DNA of 64,000 nt from Rhodovulum visakhapatnamense. GTDB taxonomy: Bacteria > Pseudomonadota > Alphaproteobacteria > Rhodobacterales > Rhodobacteraceae. Positions 25,393 through 34,797 of this stretch are shown piece after piece (position 1 is the first letter of the stretch; each line of letters starts with the position of its first letter). Position numbers and translations under genes: made by a program. Below the pieces are notes generated by a model. That model was not told the origin of the DNA and made no database searches. It was given only the letters and a program-made list of their open reading frames with translations. The stretch spans positions 1 through 64,000 of the forward strand of contig NZ_SOEB01000007.1 of NCBI RefSeq assembly GCF_004365965.1. Reading direction: 5' to 3'.

Positions 25393-26517
25393 ATGACACG
25401 CGCGCGGATGTCTTCGGCCGGTTCCGGCCCCAGGATCGACCCGGTGCCAGGGCCGGGGCAGGGGCCGACGCCCGGGCGCGGGGCGAGCGGCAACCCCGCG
25501 AACCGCTTCGACCGACTGGCGGTCACGCCCGAGGATGACGGCTGGGACCCGGGCGAGGCGCCGCCGCCGCTGCGGACTGAGACGCGGGTCGAGCGGCCGC
25601 GTTCGGCGATCACCCGCAACAGCTCGCCCGATGTGCCCTTCGACCGGTCGGTGAATCCCTATCGCGGCTGCGAACATGGCTGCATCTACTGCTTTGCCCG
25701 GCCGAGCCATGCCTGGCTGGGTCTGTCGCCGGGGCTCGATTTCGAATCCCGGCTGATCGCCCGGCCCGAGGCGCCAAGGGTGCTGGCAGAAGAGCTGTCG
25801 CGCCGAGGCTACCGGCCCGCGACGCTGGCCATCGGCACCAATACCGACCCCTATCAGCCCATCGAGCGCAGCTATCGCGTGATGCGCGGGCTTCTGGAGG
25901 TGTTGCGCGATTTCCGCCATCCGGTGGCGGTGGTCACCAAGGGCGCGCTGATCGAGCGCGTTCTCGACCTGCTGGCGGAACTGGCCGAGCTGGAGCTGGT
26001 GCGGGTCGGCATTTCGGTGACGACGCTCGACCGGGATCTTTCGCGCAGGTTGGAGCCGCGCGCGCCCGCGCCCGAGCGGCGGTTGCAGACCATCGAGAGC
26101 CTGGCCGCGGCGGGGGTGCCGGTAAGGGTGATGGTGGCGCCGGTGATCCCGGCGCTGACCGATCCCGAGCTCGAGGCGATTCTGGCGCGGGCGGCGGCGG
26201 CCGGGGCGGGGGCTGCCAGCTGGATCATGCTGCGCCTTCCGCGCGAGGTCGGGCCGCTTTTCTCCGACTGGCTGGCCCGGCACTGTTCCGACCGGGCGGC
26301 GCGGGTGCTGGCACGGCTGCGCGAGATGCATGGCGGCGAGATCTACAGCCCCGACTGGGGGCGCCGGATGCGGGGCGAGGGGCCCTATGCCGAGATCGTG
26401 GCGCAGCGGTTCCGGCTGGCCGTGGCCCGGCTGGGCCTGGCAACCGCGCAGCCCGAGCTTTCAACCGCGCTTTTCCGGGTGCCGCCCCGGGCGGGAGATC
26501 AGCTTTCTCTGTTCTGA
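25393..26517 (+). CDS. PA0069-family radical SAM protein (SplB-like)
   Basis: The 374-residue protein has a radical SAM cluster motif in YRGCEHGCIYCFARPSH (CxxxCxxC) and later IGTNTDPYQPIER. It resembles spore photoproduct lyase relatives of the PA0069/Rv2578c group, whose substrate is unknown; a DNA-repair role is often suggested. The first 75 residues are a low-complexity proline and glycine-rich tail. ATG at 25393 was chosen because the alternative at 25375 overlaps the LexA box. The SOS box directly upstream supports a DNA-damage function. Confidence 0.85.
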   Translation: MTRARMSSAGSGPRIDPVPGPGQGPTPGRGASGNPANRFDRLAVTPEDDGWDPGEAPPPLRTETRVERPRSAITRNSSPDVPFDRSVNPYRGCEHGCIYCFARPSHAWLGLSPGLDFESRLIARPEAPRVLAEELSRRGYRPATLAIGTNTDPYQPIERSYRVMRGLLEVLRDFRHPVAVVTKGALIERVLDLLAELAELELVRVGISVTTLDRDLSRRLEPRAPAPERRLQTIESLAAAGVPVRVMVAPVIPALTDPELEAILARAAAAGAGAASWIMLRLPREVGPLFSDWLARHCSDRAARVLARLREMHGGEIYSPDWGRRMRGEGPYAEIVAQRFRLAVARLGLATAQPELSTALFRVPPRAGDQLSLF

Positions 26518-26594
26518 TCGCGGAAGAAATTCCCGTCGCAACCGTCTGGAGGGGCATGGGGAGCCGGGCATTGCGGCAATGCCCGGGGTTTGTC

Positions 26595-27608
26595 TCAGCC
26601 GCGGCGGCGCCGGCGCGGGGCGCGGGCCGGGCCTTCACCGTCGCCGGTGCCGTCCGAGGCCGACGAGAACCCGCCCAGCCGGTCGGTGATTTCGTCAAGG
26701 CTGGGGCGCGGGCCGCGCGGGCGGGTTTCGAGCGCTGCACGCATCGCCTGCAGATGTTCGGGCGTGGTGCCGCAGCAGCCGCCGATGATGGTGGCGCCGC
26801 AATCGCGGGCCAGCACGGCGTAATCGGCCATCAGCTCGGGCGTGCCGTCATAATGGATATGCCCGTCCACATATTTCGGGATGCCCGCATTGCCCTTGGC
26901 GATGATCGGCCATTCGGTCCCGGCGGCGGCAAAGCCCAGCACGGTGCGCAAAAGGTCCGACGCGCCGACGCCGCAATTGGCCCCGAAAGCAAGCGGCTTG
27001 TGGGGCAGTTTCTCGACCAGCTCGGCCAGCCCCGCCGAGGTCATGCCCATCATCGTGCGCCCGGCAGTGTCGAAGCTCATCGTGCCGCACCAGGGCATGC
27101 CGGCAAGTTTGGAGGCCTCGGCGGCAGCGCGGTATTCGTCGGGAGCGCTGATCGTCTCGACCCAAAGCAGATCGACGCCTCCCTCTTTCAGCCCCTCGGC
27201 CTGCTCATGGAAGATCTCGACCGCGCGCGTATAGGAGAGCGGCCCCATCGGTTCCATGATTTCGCCGGTCGGCCCGACCGAGCCCGCCACGACAACCGGC
27301 CGTCCGGCGGCATCGGCCACCTCGCGCGCCAGCGCACCCGCCAGCCGGTTCAGCTCGTGCACCCGGTCCTGGGCCTCGTGCAGACGCAGCCGCGAGGCAT
27401 TGCCGCCGAAGCTGTTGGTCAGGAAGATGTCCGACCCGGCCTCGACAGAGCCCCGGTAAAGCGCGCGGATCTTGTCGGGCTCGTCGGCATTCCAGAATTC
27501 GGGTGCCTCGCCCGAGCTCAGCCCCATGTTGAACAAGGTGGTCCCCGTCGCGCCATCGGCCATCAGCCAGTCGCGCTCGGCGAGCAAACGGGAAAGGGCG
27601 TCAGTCAT
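26595..27608 (-). CDS. bmt: Homocysteine S-methyltransferase (betaine-homocysteine methyltransferase-like, MetH module)
   Basis: The 337-residue (beta/alpha)8-barrel protein has the zinc-binding residues in GANCGVGASD and the C-terminal GGCCGTTPEH, plus DGATGTTLF at the N-terminus. It transfers a methyl group to homocysteine to give methionine. Single-domain proteins like this act either with betaine or, with a corrinoid protein, as the homocysteine module of a split MetH. The corrinoid gene 1.4 kb away favours the second. The C-terminal tail ending in PRRRRRG is low-complexity. GAGGA precedes the start at 27608. Confidence 0.88.
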   Translation of the reverse strand: MTDALSRLLAERDWLMADGATGTTLFNMGLSSGEAPEFWNADEPDKIRALYRGSVEAGSDIFLTNSFGGNASRLRLHEAQDRVHELNRLAGALAREVADAAGRPVVVAGSVGPTGEIMEPMGPLSYTRAVEIFHEQAEGLKEGGVDLLWVETISAPDEYRAAAEASKLAGMPWCGTMSFDTAGRTMMGMTSAGLAELVEKLPHKPLAFGANCGVGASDLLRTVLGFAAAGTEWPIIAKGNAGIPKYVDGHIHYDGTPELMADYAVLARDCGATIIGGCCGTTPEHLQAMRAALETRPRGPRPSLDEITDRLGGFSSASDGTGDGEGPARAPRRRRRG

Positions 27609-27719
27609 CTTGGGGGTCCTCATGCATTTGAAGCGGCCCGGCTGGGCAGTCATCCCACCGGGACCGGCGGCGGATCGAGGGTCCGGGGCGCGCGCCTGCC
27701 GGGGCAGGCGCCTCCGGGC

Positions 27720-28034
27720 TCAGGATTCGCTCATGATCTGTTCCTTGGCCAGAACCATCAGCTCGGCCATCTTGGCGCGCAGCGTGGGTTCGTCGACCCG
27801 GCTGCCGAGATCGGACGACACCTTGCGGTAAACGTCTTCGTCGCCCGCCTCTTCGAAATCGGCCTTAACGACCTGCTTCGCATAGTCGAGCGACGCTTCC
27901 TCGCTCAGACCCATCAGTTCGGCGGCCCAGAGGCCCAGCAGCTTGTTGCGCCGTGCCTCGGCCTTGAACTGAAGTTCGGAATCGTGGGCGAACTTGTTTT
28001 CGAAAGCAAGTTCGCGGTCGTCGAACGTGGTCAT
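27720..28034 (-). CDS. ATP synthase inhibitor zeta subunit (DUF1476)
   Basis: The 104-residue helical protein matches DUF1476: FDDRELAFENKFAHDSEL at the N-terminus, RRNKLLGLWAAELMGL in the middle, and KADFEEAGDEDV. In Paracoccus denitrificans this family is the zeta subunit, which binds F1 and blocks ATP hydrolysis by its N-terminal inhibitory segment. The N-terminus here has the expected MTTFDDRE start. The gene stands alone, 17 kb from atpHAGDC, and is divergent from purC. Confidence 0.88.
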   Translation of the reverse strand: MTTFDDRELAFENKFAHDSELQFKAEARRNKLLGLWAAELMGLSEEASLDYAKQVVKADFEEAGDEDVYRKVSSDLGSRVDEPTLRAKMAELMVLAKEQIMSES

Positions 28035-28288
28035 TTCTCTTCCCCCCGTCGTGGAATTCCTGCGGTGCATGCCATTTAAGGGAACTTCCTCCGTCTGCCT
28101 AGAGACACGTTGGCAGGGGCGGGGCCTCGCGGCAAGACCGCGCGGCGCCTTCGGACCCTCGCAACCGCAAGGCGGCAGGCTGCCGCGACCGCGCAGCCGC
28201 CTTGCGGCAGGGCGCGGCTTGGACTACAAGCGCGTCAAATCGCGCGGGCGCACCTCTGCCACCCGCGCCAATCGCATTCGGAGTTTCC

Positions 28289-29050
28289 ATGGCACGTCGG
28301 AAGAAGATCTACGAAGGCAAGGCGAAGATTCTCTACGAAGGACCCGAGCCGGGAACGCTGGTGCAGTATTTCAAGGACGACGCCACCGCGTTCAACGCCG
28401 AGAAGCATGACGTGATCGAGGGCAAGGGCGTGTTGAACAACCGCCTGTCCGAATTCTTCATGACCGGGCTGAACGCGATCGGGGTGCCGACGCACTTCAT
28501 CAAGCGCATCAACATGCGCGAACAGCTGATCCGCCAGGTCGAGATCATCCCGCTGGAAGTGGTCGTGCGCAACATCGCTGCGGGCTCGATGTCCAAGCGG
28601 CTCGGGATCGAGGAAGGCACCCAGCTGCCGCGCCCGATCATCGAATTCTACTACAAGGATGACGGGCTGGGCGACCCGCTGGTCACCGAGGAACACATCA
28701 TCGCCTTCGGCTGGGCCGGTCAGCAGGATCTGGACGACATCGTGGCGCTGGCGCTGCGGGTCAATGACTTCCTCTCGGGGATCATGGTCGCGGTCGGCAT
28801 CAAGCTGGTCGATTTCAAGATCGAGATCGGCCGGATCTGGGAAGGCGATTTCATGCGCCTGGTGGTGGCCGACGAGATCAGCCCCGACAGCTGTCGGCTC
28901 TGGGATGTCAAGACCGGCCAGCATCTGGACAAGGACGTGTTCCGCCGCGATCTGGGCTCGCTGACCGATGCCTATACCGAGGTGGCCAAGCGTCTGGGGG
29001 TGCTGCCCACCAATGTCGCGCATCCCAGCAAGCCGACCCTGATCAATTGA
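28289..29050 (+). CDS. purC: Phosphoribosylaminoimidazole-succinocarboxamide synthase
   Basis: The 253-residue SAICAR synthetase begins [18 protein letters not shown], with the ATP-binding segment. Family motifs [26 protein letters not shown] and [12 protein letters not shown] are present. It catalyses the eighth step of purine synthesis, joining aspartate to CAIR. The ATG at 28289 matches the family start; the longer frame upstream is ignored. purS and purQ follow on the same strand. Confidence 0.96.
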   Translation: MARRKKIYEGKAKILYEGPEPGTLVQYFKDDATAFNAEKHDVIEGKGVLNNRLSEFFMTGLNAIGVPTHFIKRINMREQLIRQVEIIPLEVVVRNIAAGSMSKRLGIEEGTQLPRPIIEFYYKDDGLGDPLVTEEHIIAFGWAGQQDLDDIVALALRVNDFLSGIMVAVGIKLVDFKIEIGRIWEGDFMRLVVADEISPDSCRLWDVKTGQHLDKDVFRRDLGSLTDAYTEVAKRLGVLPTNVAHPSKPTLIN

Positions 29051-29248
29051 AAGGGTAAGCGTGTTCGGCTTGTGTCATCACAGGGTTCCACCGAACACGA
29101 TCCCAGACGCAGCGTGCGGGGCGCGCGGCCCCGGCGCGACTGACGGCGGGCCGCGCGCCCGCCGCGACAGACGGCCCCCAAAGACCGCGCCCGGTGCCCG
29201 CGCCGGGCGCGGGGACAGCACCAGGACAATCCAAGGAAGGACCACCCG

Positions 29249-29488
29249 ATGAAGGCCCGCGTTCATGTCATGCTGAAGGACGGCGTGCTCGACCCGCAGG
29301 GCGAGGCCGTGCGCCACGCGCTGGGGACGCTTGGTTTCGAGGGCGTCGGCGGGGTCCGGCAGGGCAAGGTGATCGACCTCGATCTGGACGCGACCGACCG
29401 GACGGCGGCCGAGGCGCGGGTGCGCGAGATGTGCGAGAAGCTGCTCGCGAATACGGTGATCGAACGCTACGACATCGAGATCGTCTGA
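29249..29488 (+). CDS. purS: FGAM synthetase subunit PurS
   Basis: This 79-residue protein is the small PurS subunit, which dimerises and links PurL and PurQ in the FGAM synthetase complex. The motif series KARVHVMLKDGVLDPQGEAV and GVGGVRQGK is typical. AAGGAAGG precedes the ATG. The gap to purC is 198 bases, GC-rich, and no riboswitch pattern was recognised there. purQ does not follow directly: an alcohol dehydrogenase gene lies between. Confidence 0.95.
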   Translation: MKARVHVMLKDGVLDPQGEAVRHALGTLGFEGVGGVRQGKVIDLDLDATDRTAAEARVREMCEKLLANTVIERYDIEIV

Positions 29489-29491
29489 GCG

Positions 29492-30535
29492 ATGCGGGCC
29501 GCGGTCCTCACCGGCTGGCGCAAGCCGCTGGAGGTCTCGAAGGTCGACGACCCGGACTGTCCCAAGGATGGGGTGGTCCTGAAGGTCCTGGCCTGCGGCA
29601 TCTGCCGGTCCGACTGGCATTCCTGGACAGGTGCCGACCCGGACGTGTCGCTGCCGCTGATCCCGGGTCACGAATATTGCGGCGTGGTCGAAGAGGTCGG
29701 GCCCGGGGTGACCCGCTGGCAGGTCGGCGACCGGGTCATCGCGCCCTTCATCCTGGCCTGCGGACATTGCGCCGACTGCGCCTCGGGGCATCAGACGATC
29801 TGTGCGCATCAGGTGCTGCCGGGCTTCACCCAGGCCGGCGCCTTCGCGGAACTGATCGCGGTGCCCTTTGCCGATACCAACCTGACGCCGCTGCCCGAAA
29901 CCATGGACCCGGCGCTGGCTGCTGCGCTGGGCTGTCGGGTGACGACGGCCTGGCAGGCGCTGACCGGGCGCGCCGCGCTGCGGCCGGGCGAATGGCTGGC
30001 GATCTTCGGCGGCGGCGGGGTCGGGATCTCGGCGCTGCTGCTGGGCCGGGCGCTGGGTGCGCGGGTCGCGGTCGTCGACGTCGTGCCCGACAAGCTGAAT
30101 TACGCGGTCGCGCTGGGCGCCGATGCGGCGATCGACGCGCGCGCCGGGGACCCGGCCGAGGCCGTGCGCGACATTACCGGCGGCGGCGCCCATGTGGCGA
30201 TCGAGGCGCTGGGCATCCCCGAGACCACCATCGGCGCCATGAAATCGCTGCGCAAGCTGGGGCGGATGGTTCAGGTCGGCATGCCGACCGGCAAGAACAC
30301 CACCATGGCGCTGCCGATGGATGCGGTCTATTCCGGCCAGCTGGCCGTTTACGGCACCCGCGGCATGGCGGCCTGGAAGTATCCCTCGCTGCTGTCGCTG
30401 ATCGACGGCGGGCACGTGGACCTGACGCCGCTGATCGGGCGGCGTGTGAAGCTGACCGAGGCCAGTGGCGAACTGGCCGCCTTCGATGCCCCCGCACCGC
30501 CCGGCGTTGCCGTGATCACCAATTTTCTCGCCTGA
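29492..30535 (+). CDS. Zinc-dependent alcohol dehydrogenase
   Basis: The 347-residue medium-chain dehydrogenase has the catalytic zinc residues (CGICRSDWHSW, then PGHEYCG) and the structural zinc knuckle CGHCADCASGHQTIC. The Rossmann motif is FGGGGVGISAL. The substrate is not clear; it resembles threonine/sorbitol or broad alcohol dehydrogenases. It begins three bases after the purS stop and ends 24 bases before purQ, so it is inside the purine transcript. A role in purine synthesis is not known. Confidence 0.9.
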   Translation: MRAAVLTGWRKPLEVSKVDDPDCPKDGVVLKVLACGICRSDWHSWTGADPDVSLPLIPGHEYCGVVEEVGPGVTRWQVGDRVIAPFILACGHCADCASGHQTICAHQVLPGFTQAGAFAELIAVPFADTNLTPLPETMDPALAAALGCRVTTAWQALTGRAALRPGEWLAIFGGGGVGISALLLGRALGARVAVVDVVPDKLNYAVALGADAAIDARAGDPAEAVRDITGGGAHVAIEALGIPETTIGAMKSLRKLGRMVQVGMPTGKNTTMALPMDAVYSGQLAVYGTRGMAAWKYPSLLSLIDGGHVDLTPLIGRRVKLTEASGELAAFDAPAPPGVAVITNFLA

Positions 30536-30559
30536 GAGCCGCCAGAGAGGAATCCGCCC

Positions 30560-31228
30560 ATGAAAGCCGCCGTTCTCGTCTTCCCCGGGTCGAACTGCGA
30601 CCGCGACCTTGCCATGGCCTTCCGCAACGCGGGCGCCGAGGTCACCATGGTCTGGCACAAGGACAGCGCGCTGCCCGAGGGCGTCGATGTGGTGGGCATT
30701 CCGGGCGGGTTTTCCTTTGGCGACTATCTGCGCTGCGGCGCCATCGCAGCGCGCTCGCCGATTACCCGCGCGGTGATCGAGCATACCGCGCGCGGCGGCT
30801 ATGCGCTGGGGGTCTGCAACGGCTTTCAGGTGCTGACCGAAACCGGCGTGCTGCCGGGCGCACTGATGCGCAATGCCGGTCTCAAGTTCGTCTGCAGGCC
30901 GGTTCCGCTGACGGTCGAGACCGCCGACAGCGCCTTTACCGCGGGCTATGCCAAGGGACAGCAGATCGCCATTCCGGTCGCGCATCACGACGGAAACTAT
31001 GTGGCCGATGCCGATCTGGTGGCGCGTCTGAGGGCCGAGGACCGCATCGCCTTCACCTATGCCGAACCGATCAACGGCGCGACCGCCGACATCGCCGGCA
31101 TCCTGTCGGAAAACCGCCGGGTTCTGGGCCTGATGCCGCATCCCGAACGGGCGGCGGAACCCGCCCATGGCAATACCGACGGGGCGGCGCTTTTCCGCTC
31201 GCTTCTGGGCGCACTCGTCCCGGCGTGA
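30560..31228 (+). CDS. purQ: FGAM synthetase subunit PurQ
   Basis: The 222-residue class I amidotransferase supplies ammonia to PurL. The nucleophile motif GVCNGFQVL, the N-terminal FPGSNCDRD and the C-terminal PHPERAAEP with its catalytic histidine and glutamate are all present. GAGAGGA precedes the ATG. purL is not in the window after it; dctB follows. Confidence 0.96.
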   Translation: MKAAVLVFPGSNCDRDLAMAFRNAGAEVTMVWHKDSALPEGVDVVGIPGGFSFGDYLRCGAIAARSPITRAVIEHTARGGYALGVCNGFQVLTETGVLPGALMRNAGLKFVCRPVPLTVETADSAFTAGYAKGQQIAIPVAHHDGNYVADADLVARLRAEDRIAFTYAEPINGATADIAGILSENRRVLGLMPHPERAAEPAHGNTDGAALFRSLLGALVPA

Positions 31229-31274
31229 CCCCGCGCCGCTTGAGCGTTCCTTCGCGCAAGCGTAATTTGCCGGC

Positions 31275-33038
31275 ATGTCCGGTCCCTCGCGCAGCCCCTA
31301 TCGGTCCGCATATCCCCTGCGGGGGGTGTGGATCGTGCGCCTTGCGGTCTGCGTTCTGATCCTGATTGCGGTCGCGACGGTCTGGACCACAAATACATGG
31401 CTGACCGACCGTTTCACCGAAAGCACGCGCAGCCGGGCGCAGGTGCGGATGGCGCTCTATTCCGGGAACGTGGTCAGCGAGTTGCAGCGCGCCTCGGTGG
31501 TGCCGCTGCTGCTGTCCCGCGACCCCACGTTGATTCGCGCGCTGGAGAATGTCGACTTCTCGCAAAGCTCGCAGTTGCTGATTTCCTATGTCGATGAAAT
31601 CGGTGCCGCCTCGCTGCAGCTTCTGGACGATACCGGGCGGGTGGTGGCCGCCACCGACCGCTCGACCATCGGCACCAATCTGCGGTCTGCCCCTTTCTAT
31701 GTCGAGGCGCTCAGGTCGAACGATACCGTCTTCATCACCTCGCGGGCCGAGGCGGGGAATTTCACCTTCACCTATTCGCGCGCCATCACGGTCGACCGCA
31801 AGAAGGCGGGGGTAATCGTCGTGGGCGTCGATCTGGCGAAGTTCGAACAAAGCTGGGCGGGCATCTCGGATGCGGTGATCGTGACCGACAGCGAGGGACA
31901 GATCATCCTCGCCACCGAACCGCGCTGGCGCGGGCGGCTGGTCAATGAGGCGCTCGACGCGCGCTCGGCGCCCTCGGCCGTGGCGCGTGCCATCCAGGCG
32001 ACCGCCGACTGGGGCGCGCTGCCGCCCGATGCCTATGTGATGGGCGAGGCGGTGATGCGCAACGAGGCGCGGATTCCGTTCCGCGGCTGGCGCATCATCT
32101 CGTTCACCCCCTATGTCTCGATCCGCGACAAGGTGAATGCCGTGCTCGCGCTCGAGATCATGGGCTTTGCCATGCTGCTGGCGCTGTCCTTCTACCTGCT
32201 GTCGCGCCGGGCGCAGATGAAATCGCTGGGCTATCAGCGCGAAACCGTCGAGTTGCGCGAGCTGAACGCGCGCCTTCAGCGCGAGATCGCCGAACGCGAG
32301 CGCGCCGAGAAGAACCTCGAGGTGGCCGAGCAGACCCTGGAGCAAAGCTCGAAGCTGGCTGCGCTGGGCGAGATGTCGGCCGCAATCAGCCACGAGCTGA
32401 ACCAGCCGCTCGCTGCGATGAAGACCTATCTGGCGGGCGCGCGCCTGCTGTTGCAGCGCAAGCGCCCCGACGAGGCGCTGTCCTCGTTCCAGCGGATCGA
32501 CGATCTGATCGAGCGGATGGGCGCCATTACCCGCCAGCTTAAAAGCTATGCCCGGAAGGGCGGCGACGCCTTCGAGCCGCTCGACATGCGGTCTTGCGTC
32601 TCTGGCGCGCTGTCGATGATGGAGCCGCAGCTCAAGCGGCGGAAGGTGACGATCACCCGGTCGCTGCCGCGCGAGCCGGTGATGGTGATGGCCGACCGCA
32701 TCCGGCTGGAACAGGTCATCATCAACCTTTTGCGCAACGCGCTCGATGCGACCCGCGAAAGCCCGGTGCCGCAGATCGACCTGATCCTGTCGTCGGGCGA
32801 GACCGCGACGCTGACCGTGCGCGACAACGGTCACGGGATCGAGGACATCGACAGGCTGTTCGAACCCTTCTACACCACCAAGCAACCCGGGGACGGCGTC
32901 GGGCTGGGGCTCGCCATTTCGTCGGGGATCGTTGCCGACCTTGGCGGCCGCCTGACCGCCCGCAATGCGCGCGAAGAGGGGGCTGTCTTCGAGGTGCAGC
33001 TTCCCATATTGAACCAGGACAAAGAAGCCGCGGAGTGA
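31275..33038 (+). CDS. dctB: DctB-like sensor histidine kinase
   Basis: The 587-residue membrane kinase has one N-terminal membrane segment (about residues 17-38), a periplasmic double-Cache-type sensor (about 40-285), a second membrane segment (about 295-313), a coiled coil, and HisKA and HATPase domains. The phospho-accepting histidine is H373 in ISHELNQPLAAMKTYL; later motifs are IINLLRNALDA, VRDNGHGI and GVGLGLAIS. This is the DctB layout for sensing C4-dicarboxylates. dctD follows after seven bases. No dctPQM transporter genes are in the window, so the ligand is unproven. Confidence 0.85.
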   Translation: MSGPSRSPYRSAYPLRGVWIVRLAVCVLILIAVATVWTTNTWLTDRFTESTRSRAQVRMALYSGNVVSELQRASVVPLLLSRDPTLIRALENVDFSQSSQLLISYVDEIGAASLQLLDDTGRVVAATDRSTIGTNLRSAPFYVEALRSNDTVFITSRAEAGNFTFTYSRAITVDRKKAGVIVVGVDLAKFEQSWAGISDAVIVTDSEGQIILATEPRWRGRLVNEALDARSAPSAVARAIQATADWGALPPDAYVMGEAVMRNEARIPFRGWRIISFTPYVSIRDKVNAVLALEIMGFAMLLALSFYLLSRRAQMKSLGYQRETVELRELNARLQREIAERERAEKNLEVAEQTLEQSSKLAALGEMSAAISHELNQPLAAMKTYLAGARLLLQRKRPDEALSSFQRIDDLIERMGAITRQLKSYARKGGDAFEPLDMRSCVSGALSMMEPQLKRRKVTITRSLPREPVMVMADRIRLEQVIINLLRNALDATRESPVPQIDLILSSGETATLTVRDNGHGIEDIDRLFEPFYTTKQPGDGVGLGLAISSGIVADLGGRLTARNAREEGAVFEVQLPILNQDKEAAE

Positions 33039-33045
33039 GCAGCAC

Positions 33046-34380
33046 ATGCCTCAGGCCATGAAGATCGCCATCGTCGATGACGAACAGGACATGCGTCAGT
33101 CGATCAGCCAGTGGCTGGCCCTGAGCGGATTCGAAACCGCCACCTATGCCCGGGCCGAGGATGCGCTGAAAGAGATCGGGCCTGACTATCCGGGCGTCGT
33201 CGTGACCGACATCAAGATGCCGGGAATGGACGGTATCACCTTCCTGAAACGGCTGATGAGCCAGGATTCGACGCTGCCGGTCATCATGATAACCGGCCAT
33301 GGCGATGTGCCGATGGCGGTCGAGGCGATGCGGATCGGTGCCTTCGACTTCATGGAAAAGCCGTTTAATCCCGACCGCATGACCGAACTGGCCAAGCGGG
33401 CCAGCCAGACCCGGCGGCTGGCGCTCGACAACCGGGCGCTGCGGCGCGAACTGGGCGACGGCACCGTGCTGGTCAAGAAGCTGATCGGGTCCTCGGCGGT
33501 GATGGAGCGGCTGCGCGAGGACATTCTCGATCTGGGTCAGGCCGACGGCCATGTGCTGATCGACGGCGAGACCGGCACCGGCAAGACGCTGGTTGCCCAC
33601 GCGCTCCATGCGGTGGGGCCGCGTGCCGGGCGCAAATTCGTCCAGATCGCCTGTGCCGCCTTCGATCCCGAGGCGCTGACCGCGCGGCTTTTCGGGCCGA
33701 TCGAAGATGGCTCGACCACGCTTCCGGCGGTCGAGGAAGCCCGAGGCGGAACGCTGTGCCTCGAGGATATCGAGGCGCTGTCGCCGACGCTGCAGGCCCG
33801 CCTGCTGACGTTCATCAACGAGCAGGGGAGCCCCGCCGAAACCCGGATCATCGCCGTCTCGAACCTGCAGGAGCAGGACAAGACCGTCGAGGACATGCTG
33901 CGGCCGGATCTGTTCTACCGGCTGGCGGCGATGAAGATCACCCTGCCGCCGCTTCGCAATCGCGGCGAGGATATCCTGACGCTGTTCAACCGGCTGAGCG
34001 ACCAGTTCGCCGAGGAATACGGCTGCGACGCGCCCGAGGTGACCGCGCAGGAAGCCGCCCAGCTGATGCAGGCGCCCTGGCCGGGCAATGTGCGCCAGCT
34101 GATCAACATCGCCGAACGCGCGGTGCTGCAGAACCGGCGCGGCTCGGGCACCATCGCGAGCCTTCTGATGGCCGATAACGAGGCCAGCCAGCCGGTGATG
34201 ACGACCGAAGGCAAGCCGCTGAAAGAATATGTTGAGGCTTTCGAGCGCATGCTGATCGACAACACGATGCGGCGGCACAAGGGCTCGATTGCGGCGGTGA
34301 TGGAAGAGCTTTGCCTTCCGCGGCGTACCTTGAACGAGAAGATGGCCAAATATGGCCTCAGTCGCGCGGACTATCTTTGA
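33046..34380 (+). CDS. dctD: DctD-like response regulator lacking the GAFTGA loop
   Basis: The 444-residue protein has a receiver domain with phospho-acceptor D55 in VVTDIKMP, an AAA+ domain with Walker A GETGTGKT (174-181) and a Fis-type HTH (GSIAAVMEELCLPRRTLN). Loop 1 of sigma54 activators normally carries GAFTGA after LFG; here LFGPIEDGSTTL (215-226) replaces it. The Walker B region reads LCLEDIE rather than LFLDEIG. The arginine-finger region around RPDLFYRL is kept. Without GAFTGA it cannot remodel sigma54 by the known mechanism and may act with sigma70, as does R. capsulatus NtrC. Confidence 0.85.
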   Translation: MPQAMKIAIVDDEQDMRQSISQWLALSGFETATYARAEDALKEIGPDYPGVVVTDIKMPGMDGITFLKRLMSQDSTLPVIMITGHGDVPMAVEAMRIGAFDFMEKPFNPDRMTELAKRASQTRRLALDNRALRRELGDGTVLVKKLIGSSAVMERLREDILDLGQADGHVLIDGETGTGKTLVAHALHAVGPRAGRKFVQIACAAFDPEALTARLFGPIEDGSTTLPAVEEARGGTLCLEDIEALSPTLQARLLTFINEQGSPAETRIIAVSNLQEQDKTVEDMLRPDLFYRLAAMKITLPPLRNRGEDILTLFNRLSDQFAEEYGCDAPEVTAQEAAQLMQAPWPGNVRQLINIAERAVLQNRRGSGTIASLLMADNEASQPVMTTEGKPLKEYVEAFERMLIDNTMRRHKGSIAAVMEELCLPRRTLNEKMAKYGLSRADYL

Positions 34381-34797
34381 TCCGCAACTGCGGCGTGTGG
34401 AAAAAGGCATTGTCTTTGACCGTCTCCACCCGCTAATGTCAACTGACGGAGGACCGTGCCGCCTGTCGGCCGCTCTGGAAGATTTTGAGTTTCGCTGTTT
34501 TTTCGCGCGGCGCAGGGCCCGGAGGCCCGTTGCCCGCAAGGAACAGATCGATCTGGCCGGTTTCGGCCAACCGCATTCCGGCGCGGAAATGACGCCGGGA
34601 CAACCGAATGGATGCCGCTTGACGCGGCATCGGAGACGAACCGCGATGGAGCGTGCAGAGATGACGAGGCAGGGACGCAGACGGCTCGACGCCGCCGCCC
34701 GCGCCTCGCATGCACGCCTTGACGCCCCAACAAGACACCCACCAGGCCGTTCTGCCCCCCCGGGGCCGAGCGATCTGCCGTGGTGCAAAGAGATCCA
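34381..34797. other. 417-base leader region of rne
   Basis: No gene is recognised. The sequence is long and GC-rich for a simple promoter gap, consistent with a 5' untranslated leader through which RNase E could control its own message, as in enteric bacteria. Only a short hairpin, GGCCGGTTTCGGCC at 34556-34569, stood out. Autoregulation is inference. Confidence 0.4.
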
